Shown here: positions 52,945 to 62,881 of the stretch, piece after piece
How positions within the stretch are numbered: position 1 is the stretch's first letter
Layout: each line of letters starts with the position of its first letter
NCBI GenBank assembly: GCA_947503835.1
Contig: CANNFM010000007.1
Span: 62,001-126,000, forward strand
DNA from: an uncultured Aquimarina sp.
Lineage (GTDB): Bacteria > Bacteroidota > Bacteroidia > Flavobacteriales > Flavobacteriaceae
DNA: 64,000 bases
Direction: 5' to 3'
Position numbers and translations under genes: made by a program
Notes under the pieces: model-generated
What the model was told of the DNA's origin: nothing
The model's input: the letters and a program-made list of their open reading frames with translations, nothing else
Databases searched by the model: none

Positions 52945-55188
52945 TTAATGTATCGTAAAAGAAGTAACGATACTGTTTTTAGTTATTCTATCTAGGTTAA
53001 CTAAGTGGGTTTCTAGTTTCTGGTCGGGTGCACCAAACTTAGTAAATACTTTTATTTTAAGGACTTTAGGATATTTTATATCAACTTTATAATTGTCGGG
53101 TAAAACGACATCTAAATACCATCTTCCAGGTTCGATATCAGAAAGTAAATACTCATCTGAAGTAAACCCTTCTTTGATTTCTTTTAGCATACGTTGCTTA
53201 TTATCTTCTAAATTATGGGTTACAGAAAAGTATTGTTTTTTTGAATTTACATATCGCAAACCAAATTCTGTTTCAGGATGTGACCACTCTACTACTACTC
53301 TAACAGGATATGACGGGCAAACAAAATATTTTTGATCAATATTATTCGTTTTCCAGCTTTGATTTCGTTTTTTGAGCAAACCTCTAAAATCATTAGTTAT
53401 CTGGCTATTTAAACCATCAAAAGATTCTATTTCTTCAACTTTATTGGTTGTTAATTTTTTAAATAAATCTATGGATTCTTTATGTTTTTCTTTTGCAGCA
53501 TACAAATTCGCTAAATCTAAGTATCCTTGTGATAAAGATGGTGAAACGGTAATTATTCTTTTGTAAATAAGTTCTGCTTCATCAAATAGCTTCTGTTTTT
53601 CTAAATGGAAGGCTAATATTTTCAGAACAGAAATATCCTGAGGATACAACTCTGCTAAATTTGAAAGCACTCTTGTCCCTTTGTCTGACATATTTTTATT
53701 AAAAAAATATTCAGAACACTCTAGAAAAAAACTAATATTATCTTTATTAGTTTCTAGTAGATTAAGGTATTTTGAATATGCTTCTTCAGTACCAATTGTT
53801 TTTTCAAGTATTGAAACAAAATAAGAATCGTTCTCACTAGACATCTGTAAGGGAGAAGTATAAGGTTTATATTCTATCTCAATGGTTTTATCGGCTTCGG
53901 TATTCTCTGGATCAGTAAAATTAAATACTGCGTTTTTAGTCGTAATAAGTATTACACCATTTCTACCCTGGGCACCAAATCTGTTAGTAGCGGCATAGCT
54001 TTTTAAAACCGTAATATCGGCTATATCATTTGGGTTGATAAAACTATAATCTGCAATTTCATTTTTTTCACTTCGCGGCAAAGGTATTCCGTTTACTACC
54101 AAAAGTGCAAAATTACTATTAAAAAACATTGAGTTCATACCTCTCATCATAATCAAACCCGCATTATCCACTTCACCCATAGTTACTCCAGAAAATTTTC
54201 CTGCCATTGCTCGGCCTAATGTATTACGATCATCGCCTATATCTTCGGAGTCAATACTTTGCACAGCATACCCTAATTTTTTTTTATCAACTAATTGATT
54301 ACCAGTATTGATCAAATCAGGCTTTTCATTTTTTCTAGATTTGACTATTGCAGGATCTAATTCATTAACAAGATCGGTTAATTGCACATTAATAATTTCT
54401 TCTTCTCCTACTTCAACAATAGCACTTTTCATGTTTATCGAACTAAACACCAAAACATCTCCCGGTTCGGCTGCGATAATATAATTTCCATTTTCATCGG
54501 TTATGGTACCTCTATTTTCATCATTCACCGAAATATTAACATTGGGTAAGCCATCAGTTTCACCAATAACGATTCCATTAATGTAATTTTTTTGGGTATC
54601 TAAATTACTTCGTGTAACAAACTGCAATTTCGGCATAATGACTTCACCTTTAATCGCCTTTATAGAAAAAGAAATATCATTAGACTCTAATAGGTTTACG
54701 TAATACCCTCGGTTATAAAAAGCGGTATTATGAAGAAATTTTTTATCAATATCTGTTTTGCTACTAATGGTAATAATTCTTGGACTATACAGACTTGCTT
54801 CAAAATTACCAAAGTTGCCTTTTCCATCTGTAAAAAAAAGAATCATTTCTTCACTTAATTCTGTATTTACAAGTCTAAAATCTGATGCGCCATCATAAGT
54901 CACTTGTTTAAGTTTTGTTTTTAACTCCTCCCAATTAGAAGATTTAACTTCTAAGCTTTCTTCTGTAATCAACGCGGTATTAAAAACAGTTAATTTCACT
55001 TTTAGATTAGCATAAGTATTAAAATAGGCATCTAAAAATTCAAACTCCTTTTCTATTTTTTTGTCTTTTTGAGAGAGTGAAGCATCCCAGTAAATAGCAA
55101 CACTTTTGATATTTTGAACAGGTTGATCTTTTGCAAAAGTGAAATTAATACAAAAAATAGTCAGTAAAATGATTCCGTATTTTCCCAT
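52945..55188 (-). CDS. vWA-like / CarboxypepD_reg / TonB-plug / TPR chimeric surface protein
   Basis: A 747-residue exported protein with a Sec signal ending TFAK. In order: a vWA-like Rossmann domain (about 30-175; VAIYWDASLSQKDKKIEKEF, then MILFFTDGKGNFGNF), a CarboxypepD_reg-like Ig fold (about 200-275; ITDENGNYIIAAEPGDVLVF) and a TonB-dependent-receptor plug (about 305-420; LGRAMAGKFSGVTMGEVDNA, FALLVVNGIPLPRSEKNEIA, GRNGVILITTK). TPR units (about 455-590) and a beta-rich C-terminal domain (about 600-747) complete it. The plug resembles that of SusC, but no beta-barrel follows. It is cotranscribed with the M24 peptidase. Confidence 0.85.
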   Translation of the reverse strand: MGKYGIILLTIFCINFTFAKDQPVQNIKSVAIYWDASLSQKDKKIEKEFEFLDAYFNTYANLKVKLTVFNTALITEESLEVKSSNWEELKTKLKQVTYDGASDFRLVNTELSEEMILFFTDGKGNFGNFEASLYSPRIITISSKTDIDKKFLHNTAFYNRGYYVNLLESNDISFSIKAIKGEVIMPKLQFVTRSNLDTQKNYINGIVIGETDGLPNVNISVNDENRGTITDENGNYIIAAEPGDVLVFSSINMKSAIVEVGEEEIINVQLTDLVNELDPAIVKSRKNEKPDLINTGNQLVDKKKLGYAVQSIDSEDIGDDRNTLGRAMAGKFSGVTMGEVDNAGLIMMRGMNSMFFNSNFALLVVNGIPLPRSEKNEIADYSFINPNDIADITVLKSYAATNRFGAQGRNGVILITTKNAVFNFTDPENTEADKTIEIEYKPYTSPLQMSSENDSYFVSILEKTIGTEEAYSKYLNLLETNKDNISFFLECSEYFFNKNMSDKGTRVLSNLAELYPQDISVLKILAFHLEKQKLFDEAELIYKRIITVSPSLSQGYLDLANLYAAKEKHKESIDLFKKLTTNKVEEIESFDGLNSQITNDFRGLLKKRNQSWKTNNIDQKYFVCPSYPVRVVVEWSHPETEFGLRYVNSKKQYFSVTHNLEDNKQRMLKEIKEGFTSDEYLLSDIEPGRWYLDVVLPDNYKVDIKYPKVLKIKVFTKFGAPDQKLETHLVNLDRITKNSIVTSFTIH

Positions 55189-55310
55189 AATATTGATGAT
55201 TTTGTGTTTTCCAATAGTGTTAAATGTACAAAAAATGAAAAAAAGAGGGTCTACATTTCTTCAATGAAATAAGCATTAGTAGGAAAAACAATGGGTAATT
55301 AAGATAGTAG

Positions 55311-56426
55311 TCACTGATTTTGATTTTTCACTAAGCCTAAAGTCATGGATCGCTGCACCTTTCCGTTATCGGTTTCAATAAATTGAGGAATAAAATAGAT
55401 TTCTTTGGGAATTTCGAATTTGCTTAAGATCTCAAGACTATGTATAGCTTCCTGGATACTTAAATACGCAATTTTATCATAGTCTCTCTCAATGATCAAA
55501 ACTAATTTATCTCCAAGTACAACATCGGGTAAACTACTAATAAAAAAACGATGTCCAATAAGCAACTGTAACTTTGTTTCTATCTCTTCAGGATATAATT
55601 TTACGCCACCACTGTTAATCACATTATCAAAACGCCCTTTCCAGAGAAATTTTTTATACGTTTTAAGATCTACGATATCATTCGTTACAATGGTTTCTGT
55701 ATTTAATTGGGGCGCTTTAATAAGCAAGCAATTTCTATCATCTATACTTAATGTAATATTGGGTAATGCTTTAAAAAAGCGAGCGTCTTTTTTTTCTTTT
55801 TTCTTTGGATTTATTCTCCTTGCCGCGATATGAGACACTGTCTCCGTCATTCCATAGGTTTCAAACACTTTGGTCTTAACTCCCTGGATCAACTCTTTCA
55901 GATGTTCTGAAACGGTACCACCTCCTACTATCATTTTTTTGATTAAATGCAGCCTGTTTATAGAATTATCCAATTGTAATGGAACCATAGCACAAAAATC
56001 GTATTGTTTGTAAACCGTATCCAATGGATTAGTTCTGGGCGGAACTAAATCTATCTTCCAACCCAAAATCATTGCTCTTACAAGCATCATTTTACCTGCA
56101 ATATAGTTTACCGGTAGACATAGTAGTGCTGTTGTTTCTTCTTCTACTTTAAAAAACTTGCCGGTAGCTTTTGCACTATTGATCATATGTTGCTTAAAGA
56201 CTTTTATTTTCTTGGGTTTTCCTGTAGAACCAGATGTCTGAACCACAATATGGTCCTTATCACTTAACCAATCTAATAAAAAGTTACCTGCTTCTTGCTC
56301 ATATACCTCTCCTTCTTTAATAAAATTATATGCCATACGCTTTAAATCATCTCTACCCAGAGAATGATTATTTATCGTAAATTTTTCGTGTATTTCGGGG
56401 ATAGAAAATGTACTCATTGTTTGCAT
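55311..56426 (-). CDS. menE: o-Succinylbenzoate-CoA ligase
   Basis: A 371-residue ANL-family AMP-forming ligase, short as is usual in Flavobacteriaceae. Key motifs are VVQTSGSTGKPKKIK (P-loop), FETYGMTETVSHIAA and the late FDNVINSGGVKLYPEEIE with the C-terminal Lys GKVQRSMT. The ATG at 56426 is used; MSTFSIPEIHEKF at 56417 is an alternative. It converts o-succinylbenzoate to its CoA ester in menaquinone synthesis. It is the last gene of the menA-MBL-menC-CPBP-menE operon. Confidence 0.9.
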   Translation of the reverse strand: MQTMSTFSIPEIHEKFTINNHSLGRDDLKRMAYNFIKEGEVYEQEAGNFLLDWLSDKDHIVVQTSGSTGKPKKIKVFKQHMINSAKATGKFFKVEEETTALLCLPVNYIAGKMMLVRAMILGWKIDLVPPRTNPLDTVYKQYDFCAMVPLQLDNSINRLHLIKKMIVGGGTVSEHLKELIQGVKTKVFETYGMTETVSHIAARRINPKKKEKKDARFFKALPNITLSIDDRNCLLIKAPQLNTETIVTNDIVDLKTYKKFLWKGRFDNVINSGGVKLYPEEIETKLQLLIGHRFFISSLPDVVLGDKLVLIIERDYDKIAYLSIQEAIHSLEILSKFEIPKEIYFIPQFIETDNGKVQRSMTLGLVKNQNQ

Positions 56427-56481
56427 ATTCAAATTTCAATTTTCTAACATATCCATTGGTTAATTAGGTGTAAAGAGTATG

Positions 56482-57405
56482 TTATGCTTTGGTTACCTCT
56501 TCTCTTACAACTGGAGATGGTATACTTCCTGAAAGCTTGTCTTTCCAATCTGTCCATTTATATTTTTTTGAAAGAATAAAAAGAAACGTTGGGAAAATTA
56601 CTAACATAGGTATTAATATATCATAACCAGTACTTGGGTCTGATACATCGATAAATATAGAATTTGTTTGAAGGGCTGTCCAATCTGCTGTTACCAAAAG
56701 TACAGTTACTAAATTATTAGCCGCATGAAAACCTAAGGCGAGTTCTAAACCTTCATCCATTAATGTAATAATACCCAAAAACAAACCTGTACCTATATAA
56801 TATACCATAATGATAAGGCCAATTTTTTCTACCTCTGGGTTAGCAGCATGCATAACCCCAAAAAGTACCGAAGTCAAAATTAAAGGGAACCATTTATTTT
56901 TGACCGCCAATCCAAGTCCTTGCATTAAATACCCTCTAAATAGATACTCCTCGAAGCTAGTTTGTATTGGAATTAATATAACAGCGATAATGGTAAGAAT
57001 TAAAAAGGGAATAGGTTCGAAGTTAATTATATAGTCATCGGGATACATAAAATAAACAATCAAAGTAGAGATGATAATAAATGCTGCCATCAAACCGAAA
57101 GTAAAAAAAACTCTTCCCCAATCTATTTTTTTTCTGGAAGTCGTAAGCGATAAAATACTCTGTTGATGAACATATTTTACCCAAAAAAGCAATCCTCCTA
57201 AAAAGATTAAGAATGGGATCAAAAGCGAAATAAAGAACACATTTTTCCCCATAAGCTCAATCTGTTGTTTCATTAGCTCTGCGGTATCAATGTTTTGGGT
57301 TTTTGTCATTAAATAATTCAAAATCATTAATGCAAAAAAACCTAATGGAATAGGAATATATTTCCACATTCCTAATTTTCCTTCTCTTCCTTTGATTATA
57401 TACAT
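56482..57405 (-). CDS. CPBP family intramembrane metalloprotease
   Basis: A 307-residue membrane protein with about eight helices. The CPBP (Abi, CAAX protease and bacteriocin-processing-like) motifs are visible: SFEEYLFRGYLMQGL (EExxxR) and FGVMHAANPE (FxxxH). A third conserved segment is LGFHAANNLVTVLLV. It may process a membrane or exported peptide. It sits inside the menaquinone operon, between menC and menE, as is common in flavobacteria, though no menaquinone-related substrate is known. Confidence 0.88.
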   Translation of the reverse strand: MYIIKGREGKLGMWKYIPIPLGFFALMILNYLMTKTQNIDTAELMKQQIELMGKNVFFISLLIPFLIFLGGLLFWVKYVHQQSILSLTTSRKKIDWGRVFFTFGLMAAFIIISTLIVYFMYPDDYIINFEPIPFLILTIIAVILIPIQTSFEEYLFRGYLMQGLGLAVKNKWFPLILTSVLFGVMHAANPEVEKIGLIIMVYYIGTGLFLGIITLMDEGLELALGFHAANNLVTVLLVTADWTALQTNSIFIDVSDPSTGYDILIPMLVIFPTFLFILSKKYKWTDWKDKLSGSIPSPVVREEVTKA

Positions 57406-57421
57406 CTATTTTATACGGTAT

Positions 57422-58462
57422 TTAATTTAAATATTTTACTTTCCATTTCATTGTCTGATCATAGACCAAGGTTCCGTTATCTACTACTAATGGAGATTCT
57501 ATGTTATTAGAATACAAACTCCCGGTTCCTAATCCTTGTGGCATTTTGCTCTGCAAAGTATAGGTAAACTGTGCTATCGCATTGAGGCCTATATTACTTT
57601 CTAATGCACTTGTAATCCACCAGCCAATATCTAAAGATCTTGCTATATCAATCCATTCTTTAGTTCCTTTAAAACCTCCTATTAAACTTGGTTTTAGGAT
57701 AATATATTGTGGTTTTATAGTTTGTAACAGTTTTTCTTTTCCCGCTACATCAAAAACACCTATTAATTCTTCATCTAATGCAATTGGTAACGGTGATGTT
57801 TTGCATAGTCCTGTCATATCTGTTAACTGTCCTTGTTTAATAGGTTGCTCTATGCTATGCAAATCATGTTTTGCTAATTCTTGCAGCTTTATTAAAGCAT
57901 CTTCTGGTTTAAACGCTCCATTAGCATCAACTCTCAACTCAATCACATCTGAAGAAAATTGTGATCTAATATAGGATAATAAATCTAACTCTGCATTAAA
58001 GTCTATGGCTCCAATTTTCATCTTTATACAGTCAAAACCTTGATTTAATTTATCAGTGATTTGTTCTTTCATATACCTTTTATCTCCCATCCAGATTAAC
58101 CCATTAATTGGGATATTTGCATGACTTTTTGTAAACGCAGAAGGAAACAATAGAAAAGGCGAACTACTTTCTAGTGATTTAAAAGCCATTTCTACACCAA
58201 ACTGTATGCTAGGAAACTCTCTAAGTGCTTCCCAAAGATTTTCTACTCCTAAAGAAATATTGTCACAAGTCCATTTAAGTTTTTCTTCATAATCAGGTCT
58301 ATCATCAATACTTAAGGTTCTTAGAATTCCGCACTCTCCAATTCCCTTTTTATTCTCAGAACTAATTACAATAAACCAGGTTTCTTTAGTTTTTAATATA
58401 CCTCGAGAAGTACCGCTAGGTCTTTTAAATTCGAGAATATGTTTATGATATGTTGCTTTCAT
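57422..58462 (-). CDS. menC: o-Succinylbenzoate synthase
   Basis: A 346-residue enolase-superfamily protein with the N-terminal capping domain (MKATYHKHILEFKRPSGTSR) and barrel. The catalytic Lys motif is FDCIKMKIGAID, metal ligands follow in LRVDANGAF, SIEQPI and ALDEELI, and the second Lys is in YIILKPSLIGG. It converts SHCHC to o-succinylbenzoate. It directly follows the MBL-fold gene with no gap and precedes CPBP by 17 bp. Confidence 0.92.
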   Translation of the reverse strand: MKATYHKHILEFKRPSGTSRGILKTKETWFIVISSENKKGIGECGILRTLSIDDRPDYEEKLKWTCDNISLGVENLWEALREFPSIQFGVEMAFKSLESSSPFLLFPSAFTKSHANIPINGLIWMGDKRYMKEQITDKLNQGFDCIKMKIGAIDFNAELDLLSYIRSQFSSDVIELRVDANGAFKPEDALIKLQELAKHDLHSIEQPIKQGQLTDMTGLCKTSPLPIALDEELIGVFDVAGKEKLLQTIKPQYIILKPSLIGGFKGTKEWIDIARSLDIGWWITSALESNIGLNAIAQFTYTLQSKMPQGLGTGSLYSNNIESPLVVDNGTLVYDQTMKWKVKYLN

Positions 58463-59143
58463 CTATAAGTCTATACTCTCTCCTATGCCCAAAAGCATTA
58501 AATCTTTGTCTCGTTCAAAAAATTTACGTTTTGCTTCATCATGATCGATCTCGATATATCCAAAAGTATCATAATGTACCCCTAGTACCTTATCGCATTC
58601 AACAAAATCACTTGCAATGATGGCATCATCAACTCCCATAGTAAAATTATCACCTATGGGTAAAATAGCCAGGTCCAGCTTAGCATGTAGGGGAATCAAT
58701 TTCATATCCATTGTTAAGGCAGTATCACCAGCAATATAGATAGTTTTATGTTCTCCTTCTATAACAAAACCTCCAGGTTGTCCTCCATACGTTCCGTCTT
58801 CAAAACTACTGGTGTGAACCGCATTCACATACTTTATTCTCCCAAATTCAAACTCCCAATGACCACCATGGTTCATAGGATGTACTTCAACATCTTTTTT
58901 CTGGTAATACATCGCTATTTCATAGTTAGAAACTATAGTTGCATTGTTGTTTTTTGCAATAGCTTCAGCGTCTTGAACATGATCAAAATGTGCATGGGTA
59001 AGTAATACATAATCTGCTTTAATAGCATTGATATCAATTTTATCTTTAGAAAGTGGGTTTCCCGAAATAAAAGGATCTATCAAAACCTTTATATCCTTAA
59101 TTTCAATTAATAAAGAGTTGTGCCCGTAAAAAGTGATTTTCAT
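58463..59143 (-). CDS. UPF0173 MBL-fold metal-dependent hydrolase
   Basis: A 226-residue MBL-fold protein of the UPF0173 family. Metal-ligand motifs are THAHFDHVQDAEAI (HxHxDH), MNHGGHWEF, VHTSSFEDGTYGGQPGGF, IYIAGDTAL and the C-terminal LGVHYDTFGYIEID. The cytoplasmic activity is unknown. It lies in the menaquinone operon between menA and menC, the usual flavobacterial order; its stop is adjacent to the menC ATG. Confidence 0.9.
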   Translation of the reverse strand: MKITFYGHNSLLIEIKDIKVLIDPFISGNPLSKDKIDINAIKADYVLLTHAHFDHVQDAEAIAKNNNATIVSNYEIAMYYQKKDVEVHPMNHGGHWEFEFGRIKYVNAVHTSSFEDGTYGGQPGGFVIEGEHKTIYIAGDTALTMDMKLIPLHAKLDLAILPIGDNFTMGVDDAIIASDFVECDKVLGVHYDTFGYIEIDHDEAKRKFFERDKDLMLLGIGESIDL

Positions 59144-59171
59144 GAGTGAAATGCTTTAATTTATCTGAAAA

Positions 59172-60131
59172 TTATAAAATCTGACTCAGACTAAACAAAA
59201 TAGACAGCAAAAATGTTGTTAAAGCTACTTTTTTAAGTTCAGGGTCCAACAATTCTGAATCTTTAGTTCTAGCAACTTTGTTTACGTGTATTAATAATGG
59301 AACAAAAGCAATCATAAAAAACAAATCTTTTACTCCTCTATAATTTATAATAAGAAACGACAACATCGAAAGCATTGCCATAATGATCAACATAAAATGA
59401 TATTTTCTGGCTTGAGTCAGTCCAATCTTAACGACTAGTGTATTTTTATTCGCTTTTTTATCACTATTATAATCCCTCATGTTATTAAGGTTTAGTACGG
59501 AAACACTTAAAAATCCTATTGTAATTGCTGGTAAGAAAACCGATGGACAAATATATTTGGTATACAAAAAGAAGCACCCTAATACACTTACTAATCCGAA
59601 AAAAATAAATACAAAAAGGTCGCCCAGACCTCTATATCCATATGCAGATTTACCTACTGTATATTTTATTGCCGCAGCAATTGCCGCCAGACCTAATACT
59701 GAAAAGAAAACTGTATAGTAAAAATATGCTTCTCCGAAAGAAGCATATATAAGCTTCATTGCTAACCCAAAGGAGATTAAAGCAGTAAAAATGATCCCGA
59801 CAAGCATTTCTCTTTTAGAAATAACCCCACTCTGTAATGCTCTTTGTGGCCCTACTCTGTCTTCATTATCTGTTCCCTTTACACCATCGCCATAATCATT
59901 GGCAAAATTGGATAATATTTGTAATCCAAGTGTCGTTGCTATAGCAAACCAAAATATTTCGGTTTTAAAAAAATACGGAGATCCAAAATGCTCTAAAGAA
60001 AAATCTCCAGAATTGATAAGTGCCTCAATGTTTAATCTATTACCTATTGATGATCCTACGATTATTCCAGAAATAGACAATGGCAATGTGCGCAAACGTG
60101 CCGCAGATATCCAAGCACTGAGTTTATTCAT
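59172..60131 (-). CDS. menA: 1,4-Dihydroxy-2-naphthoate polyprenyltransferase
   Basis: A 319-residue UbiA-superfamily membrane protein from ATG 60131 (MNKLSAWISAARLRTLPLSI); the longer frame begins at TTG. The first Asp-rich motif is QILSNFANDYGDGVKGTDNE (NDYGDxxxGxD) and the second is NLNNMRDYNSDKKANKNTLV. About eight helices. It attaches the polyprenyl chain to DHNA, giving demethylmenaquinone. It is the first gene of the men operon, reading from its divergent neighbour, the amylase-family gene. Confidence 0.92.
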   Translation of the reverse strand: MNKLSAWISAARLRTLPLSISGIIVGSSIGNRLNIEALINSGDFSLEHFGSPYFFKTEIFWFAIATTLGLQILSNFANDYGDGVKGTDNEDRVGPQRALQSGVISKREMLVGIIFTALISFGLAMKLIYASFGEAYFYYTVFFSVLGLAAIAAAIKYTVGKSAYGYRGLGDLFVFIFFGLVSVLGCFFLYTKYICPSVFLPAITIGFLSVSVLNLNNMRDYNSDKKANKNTLVVKIGLTQARKYHFMLIIMAMLSMLSFLIINYRGVKDLFFMIAFVPLLIHVNKVARTKDSELLDPELKKVALTTFLLSILFSLSQIL

Positions 60132-60313
60132 TTTAACCTGTTTTGAACTCAAAGGAACAGCATTTTCGTTTAAAAAAAAATAAAAATTAATTCTTTCTAT
60201 ATGAACCTCATAAAAGTGGTTACAATGATCACATTTTTATGAATTTCGCAATTGGTCTAATCATCATTTTTATAAGACTTTTTATAGATTAGCATTTTAA
60301 ACCACTAAAAACT

Positions 60314-62020
60314 ATGAAAAAATTTACAAAACTCTTTATTTTTTCACTTTTATGTTTAGCCATGGCTTGCAAAAGTGAATCGAAAAAACAAGAAGCAACT
60401 CCAGAGGAAAACAATCAATCCGGTGGCGATACATCAAGTATTACAAAAGAGCCTCCCTTTGTTTGGGAAGGCGCCAATGTCTATTTTCTTTTAACTGATA
60501 GATTTAACAATGGAGATACCACCAATGATGATGTTCTAAACCGGAATAAAGAAACAGGTACCTTACGAGGATTCGAGGGAGGAGATCTTAATGGAATCAT
60601 CAAAAAAATAGAAGACGGTTATTTTAAGGATTTAGGTATCAATGCTCTTTGGTTTAATCCGGTAGTTGAGCAAATACACGAAAGTGTTGATGAAGGAACG
60701 GGTAATACTTATGCTTTTCATGGATATTGGGCCAAAGATTGGACTAAAATTGATCCTAATTATGGCACCTATAATGAACTAAAACAACTCGTAGATATTG
60801 CACATAAGAATGGTATACGAATTCTCTTAGATGTAGTTATGAATCATACCGGACCTGTTACAGAACAAGATCCTGTATGGCCAGATTCTTGGGTACGTAC
60901 TTCTCCACAGTGCACGTATAAGGATTACAAAAGTGCAGTTACATGTACATTAGTAGAAAACCTTCCGGACATTAAGACTGAAAGTGATGAAGAGGTAGAA
61001 TTACCTGAAGTTTTGATTAAAAAATGGGAGTCTGAAGGAAGATTAGAAATAGAATTAGCAGAAATAGATATTTTCTTTACTAAAACTGGTTTAAAGAGAT
61101 CTCCAAAAAACTATATCATCAAATGGTTAACCGATTATGTAAGAGAATTAGGTATTGATGGATATCGCGTAGATACAGTAAAACATGTAGAAGAAGGCGC
61201 CTGGGGTGTATTAGCAGAACAAGCTCAACTAGCCTTTGCAGAATGGAAATCAAAAAACCCGGACAAAGTATTAGATGATAATGATTTCTATGTCTTGGGA
61301 GAACTATACGGTTATGGAATAGATGGGAAAAGATTTTATGATTTTGGGAACCGTAAAGTAGATTATTTTGCCAATGGATTCGACAATATGATCAACTTTC
61401 AGTTTAAATACGATGCCACAAAAAATGATTATGAAGGATTATTTAACAAGTATAGTACTATCTTAAATACTAATTTGGTGGGTAAGAGTATCATGAATTA
61501 TATAAGTTCACATGATGATGGGGATCCTTTTGATAAAGATCGTAGTAAAACATATGAATCTGCCACAAAGCTTTTATTAACTCCAGGAATATCTCAAGTA
61601 TATTATGGAGATGAAACAGCAAGATCTCTTATTATTGAAGGTACTGAAGGTGATGCCACATTAAGATCCAATATGAATTGGGATGCTATGAGCAATGAAG
61701 ATACCAAAGCATTGCTTAAGCATTGGCAAAAATTAGGGACATTTAGGAAAAATCACCCAGCTATAGGTGCCGGAAGACATAAACTAATCTCAAGTTCGCC
61801 TTATATCTTTTCAAGAAATTATGCTAAAAATAGTATTTCTGATAGTGTAGTAATAGCCTTAGACATGCCCAAAGGAGAAAAAACCATAAAAGTAGATTCG
61901 GTTTTCCCTGAGGGAACAACTCTGATTGATCACTATTCGGGTACAGAAGCTAGCGTGTCAAAAGGCAGCGTTACTGTTGATTCTGAGTACGAAATAGTTT
62001 TATTAGAGTCAAAGAAATAA
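60314..62020 (+). CDS. GH13 alpha-amylase family lipoprotein
   Basis: A 568-residue lipoprotein (LFIFSLLCLAMAC, Cys19) with an Asn/Glu linker and a GH13 barrel. Region I DVVMNHTG, region II GIDGYRVDTVKHV (nucleophile D287), region III FYVLGELYG (acid/base E330) and region IV ISSHDDGDP (D401) are complete. It hydrolyses alpha-glucans at the outer membrane or surface. Its closest relation is to the SusG/cyclomaltodextrinase-like lipoproteins, but the SusC/SusD partners are not in the window. It is divergent from the menaquinone operon and ends with a hairpin. Confidence 0.9.
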   Translation: MKKFTKLFIFSLLCLAMACKSESKKQEATPEENNQSGGDTSSITKEPPFVWEGANVYFLLTDRFNNGDTTNDDVLNRNKETGTLRGFEGGDLNGIIKKIEDGYFKDLGINALWFNPVVEQIHESVDEGTGNTYAFHGYWAKDWTKIDPNYGTYNELKQLVDIAHKNGIRILLDVVMNHTGPVTEQDPVWPDSWVRTSPQCTYKDYKSAVTCTLVENLPDIKTESDEEVELPEVLIKKWESEGRLEIELAEIDIFFTKTGLKRSPKNYIIKWLTDYVRELGIDGYRVDTVKHVEEGAWGVLAEQAQLAFAEWKSKNPDKVLDDNDFYVLGELYGYGIDGKRFYDFGNRKVDYFANGFDNMINFQFKYDATKNDYEGLFNKYSTILNTNLVGKSIMNYISSHDDGDPFDKDRSKTYESATKLLLTPGISQVYYGDETARSLIIEGTEGDATLRSNMNWDAMSNEDTKALLKHWQKLGTFRKNHPAIGAGRHKLISSSPYIFSRNYAKNSISDSVVIALDMPKGEKTIKVDSVFPEGTTLIDHYSGTEASVSKGSVTVDSEYEIVLLESKK

Positions 62021-62067
62021 TGCAAATATAGTATAGATTGAAATTAATACGTAATATCCTTGAAGAA

Positions 62068-62095
62068 CTTACCTCCTTAGGATTAAGGAGGTAAG
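62068..62095 (+). terminator. Perfect 12-bp hairpin after the GH13 gene
   Basis: cttacctcctta (62068-62079), a four-base loop, then taaggaggtaag (62084-62095). No T-run follows, so it could be a processing or stability hairpin instead of a terminator. Confidence 0.55.
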
Positions 62096-62407
62096 TGTTG
62101 GGGAAAACAAAAAAAGTAAGGGAAAAATTGTAATTGGAATACTTTTCAAAGATAAAAAGGTTTGTAGTATATGTGGTTACGGTTTTACCTCAAACTTTAG
62201 CAGGATTAGTAGTATTCATTGAACTAGTTAGCGTTAAATTATTGAATTTCAATATTTTACAATAAAAAAACTCGTAATGTTAAATAATTGTAACTTATCT
62301 TGTTTAGAAATTTTTATAAATAAATAATAACAATTGATATCACATAATTCAAGAAAAATTTAAATTTGCATTGATCAATATTTCATCATCCATTTAATTA
62401 TACACTT
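62096..62407. other. Intergenic region before the small acidic protein
   Basis: AT-rich, 312 bp, no gene seen. A -7-like TAAATTTG at 62361-62368 lies 39 bp before the start codon at 62408, without a well-placed TTG. Confidence 0.4.
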
Positions 62408-62773
62408 TTGGAAAATAAAAAAGCAATCAAGTTAATTGACAAAATTCTAGAAGACCTAGAAAAAACAGGAATTAATTCAGACACATTAATTGAAGATCTT
62501 AAGAACTTAAGAGAATATGCCTTAGAAGAACAAATCCCTTTGGCCGTTAAGGTGCTTAGGTTTACATACGAGCATATCGAAGAAAATGATTCTTTTCTTA
62601 TTCCTATACCCGATGATGAACCTGTAGACGAAGATTCTGAGTTACCAGAAAACAAAGATGCAAAAGAGCCTATACAAAGTCTTAAGTATATGATTTCATT
62701 AATGAAAAGTCTTAAAAACAAGATGAATATATCTGACTTAAGAGAATATAGAGATGCCCTTATGGCACATTAA
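62408..62773 (+). CDS. Small acidic helical protein of unknown function
   Basis: A 121-residue protein starting at TTG; no ATG is available upstream in frame. It is strongly acidic and helical (DKILEDLEKTGINSDTLIED, IPLAVKVLRFTYEHIEENDS) with a Glu/Asp/Pro linker (PDDEPVDEDSELPENK) and a C-terminal helical pair (LKYMISLMKSLKNKMNISDL). No family was recognised. It is bounded by a bidirectional terminator. Confidence 0.65.
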   Translation: MENKKAIKLIDKILEDLEKTGINSDTLIEDLKNLREYALEEQIPLAVKVLRFTYEHIEENDSFLIPIPDDEPVDEDSELPENKDAKEPIQSLKYMISLMKSLKNKMNISDLREYRDALMAH

Positions 62774-62829
62774 TATTATGTTTATTATATTTTCTGAATA
62801 CTTCAGAATTTTAAAAACATACAATATGC

Positions 62830-62868
62830 AAGAGCACTTTAGCTTTTAAAAAGCTAAAGTGCTCTTTT
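62830..62868. terminator. Bidirectional terminator
   Basis: aagagcactttagctttt and aaaagctaaagtgctctt form a perfect 18-bp stem with flanking T/A runs, between convergent genes. Confidence 0.9.
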
Positions 62869-62881
62869 ACTATAGTTATTC

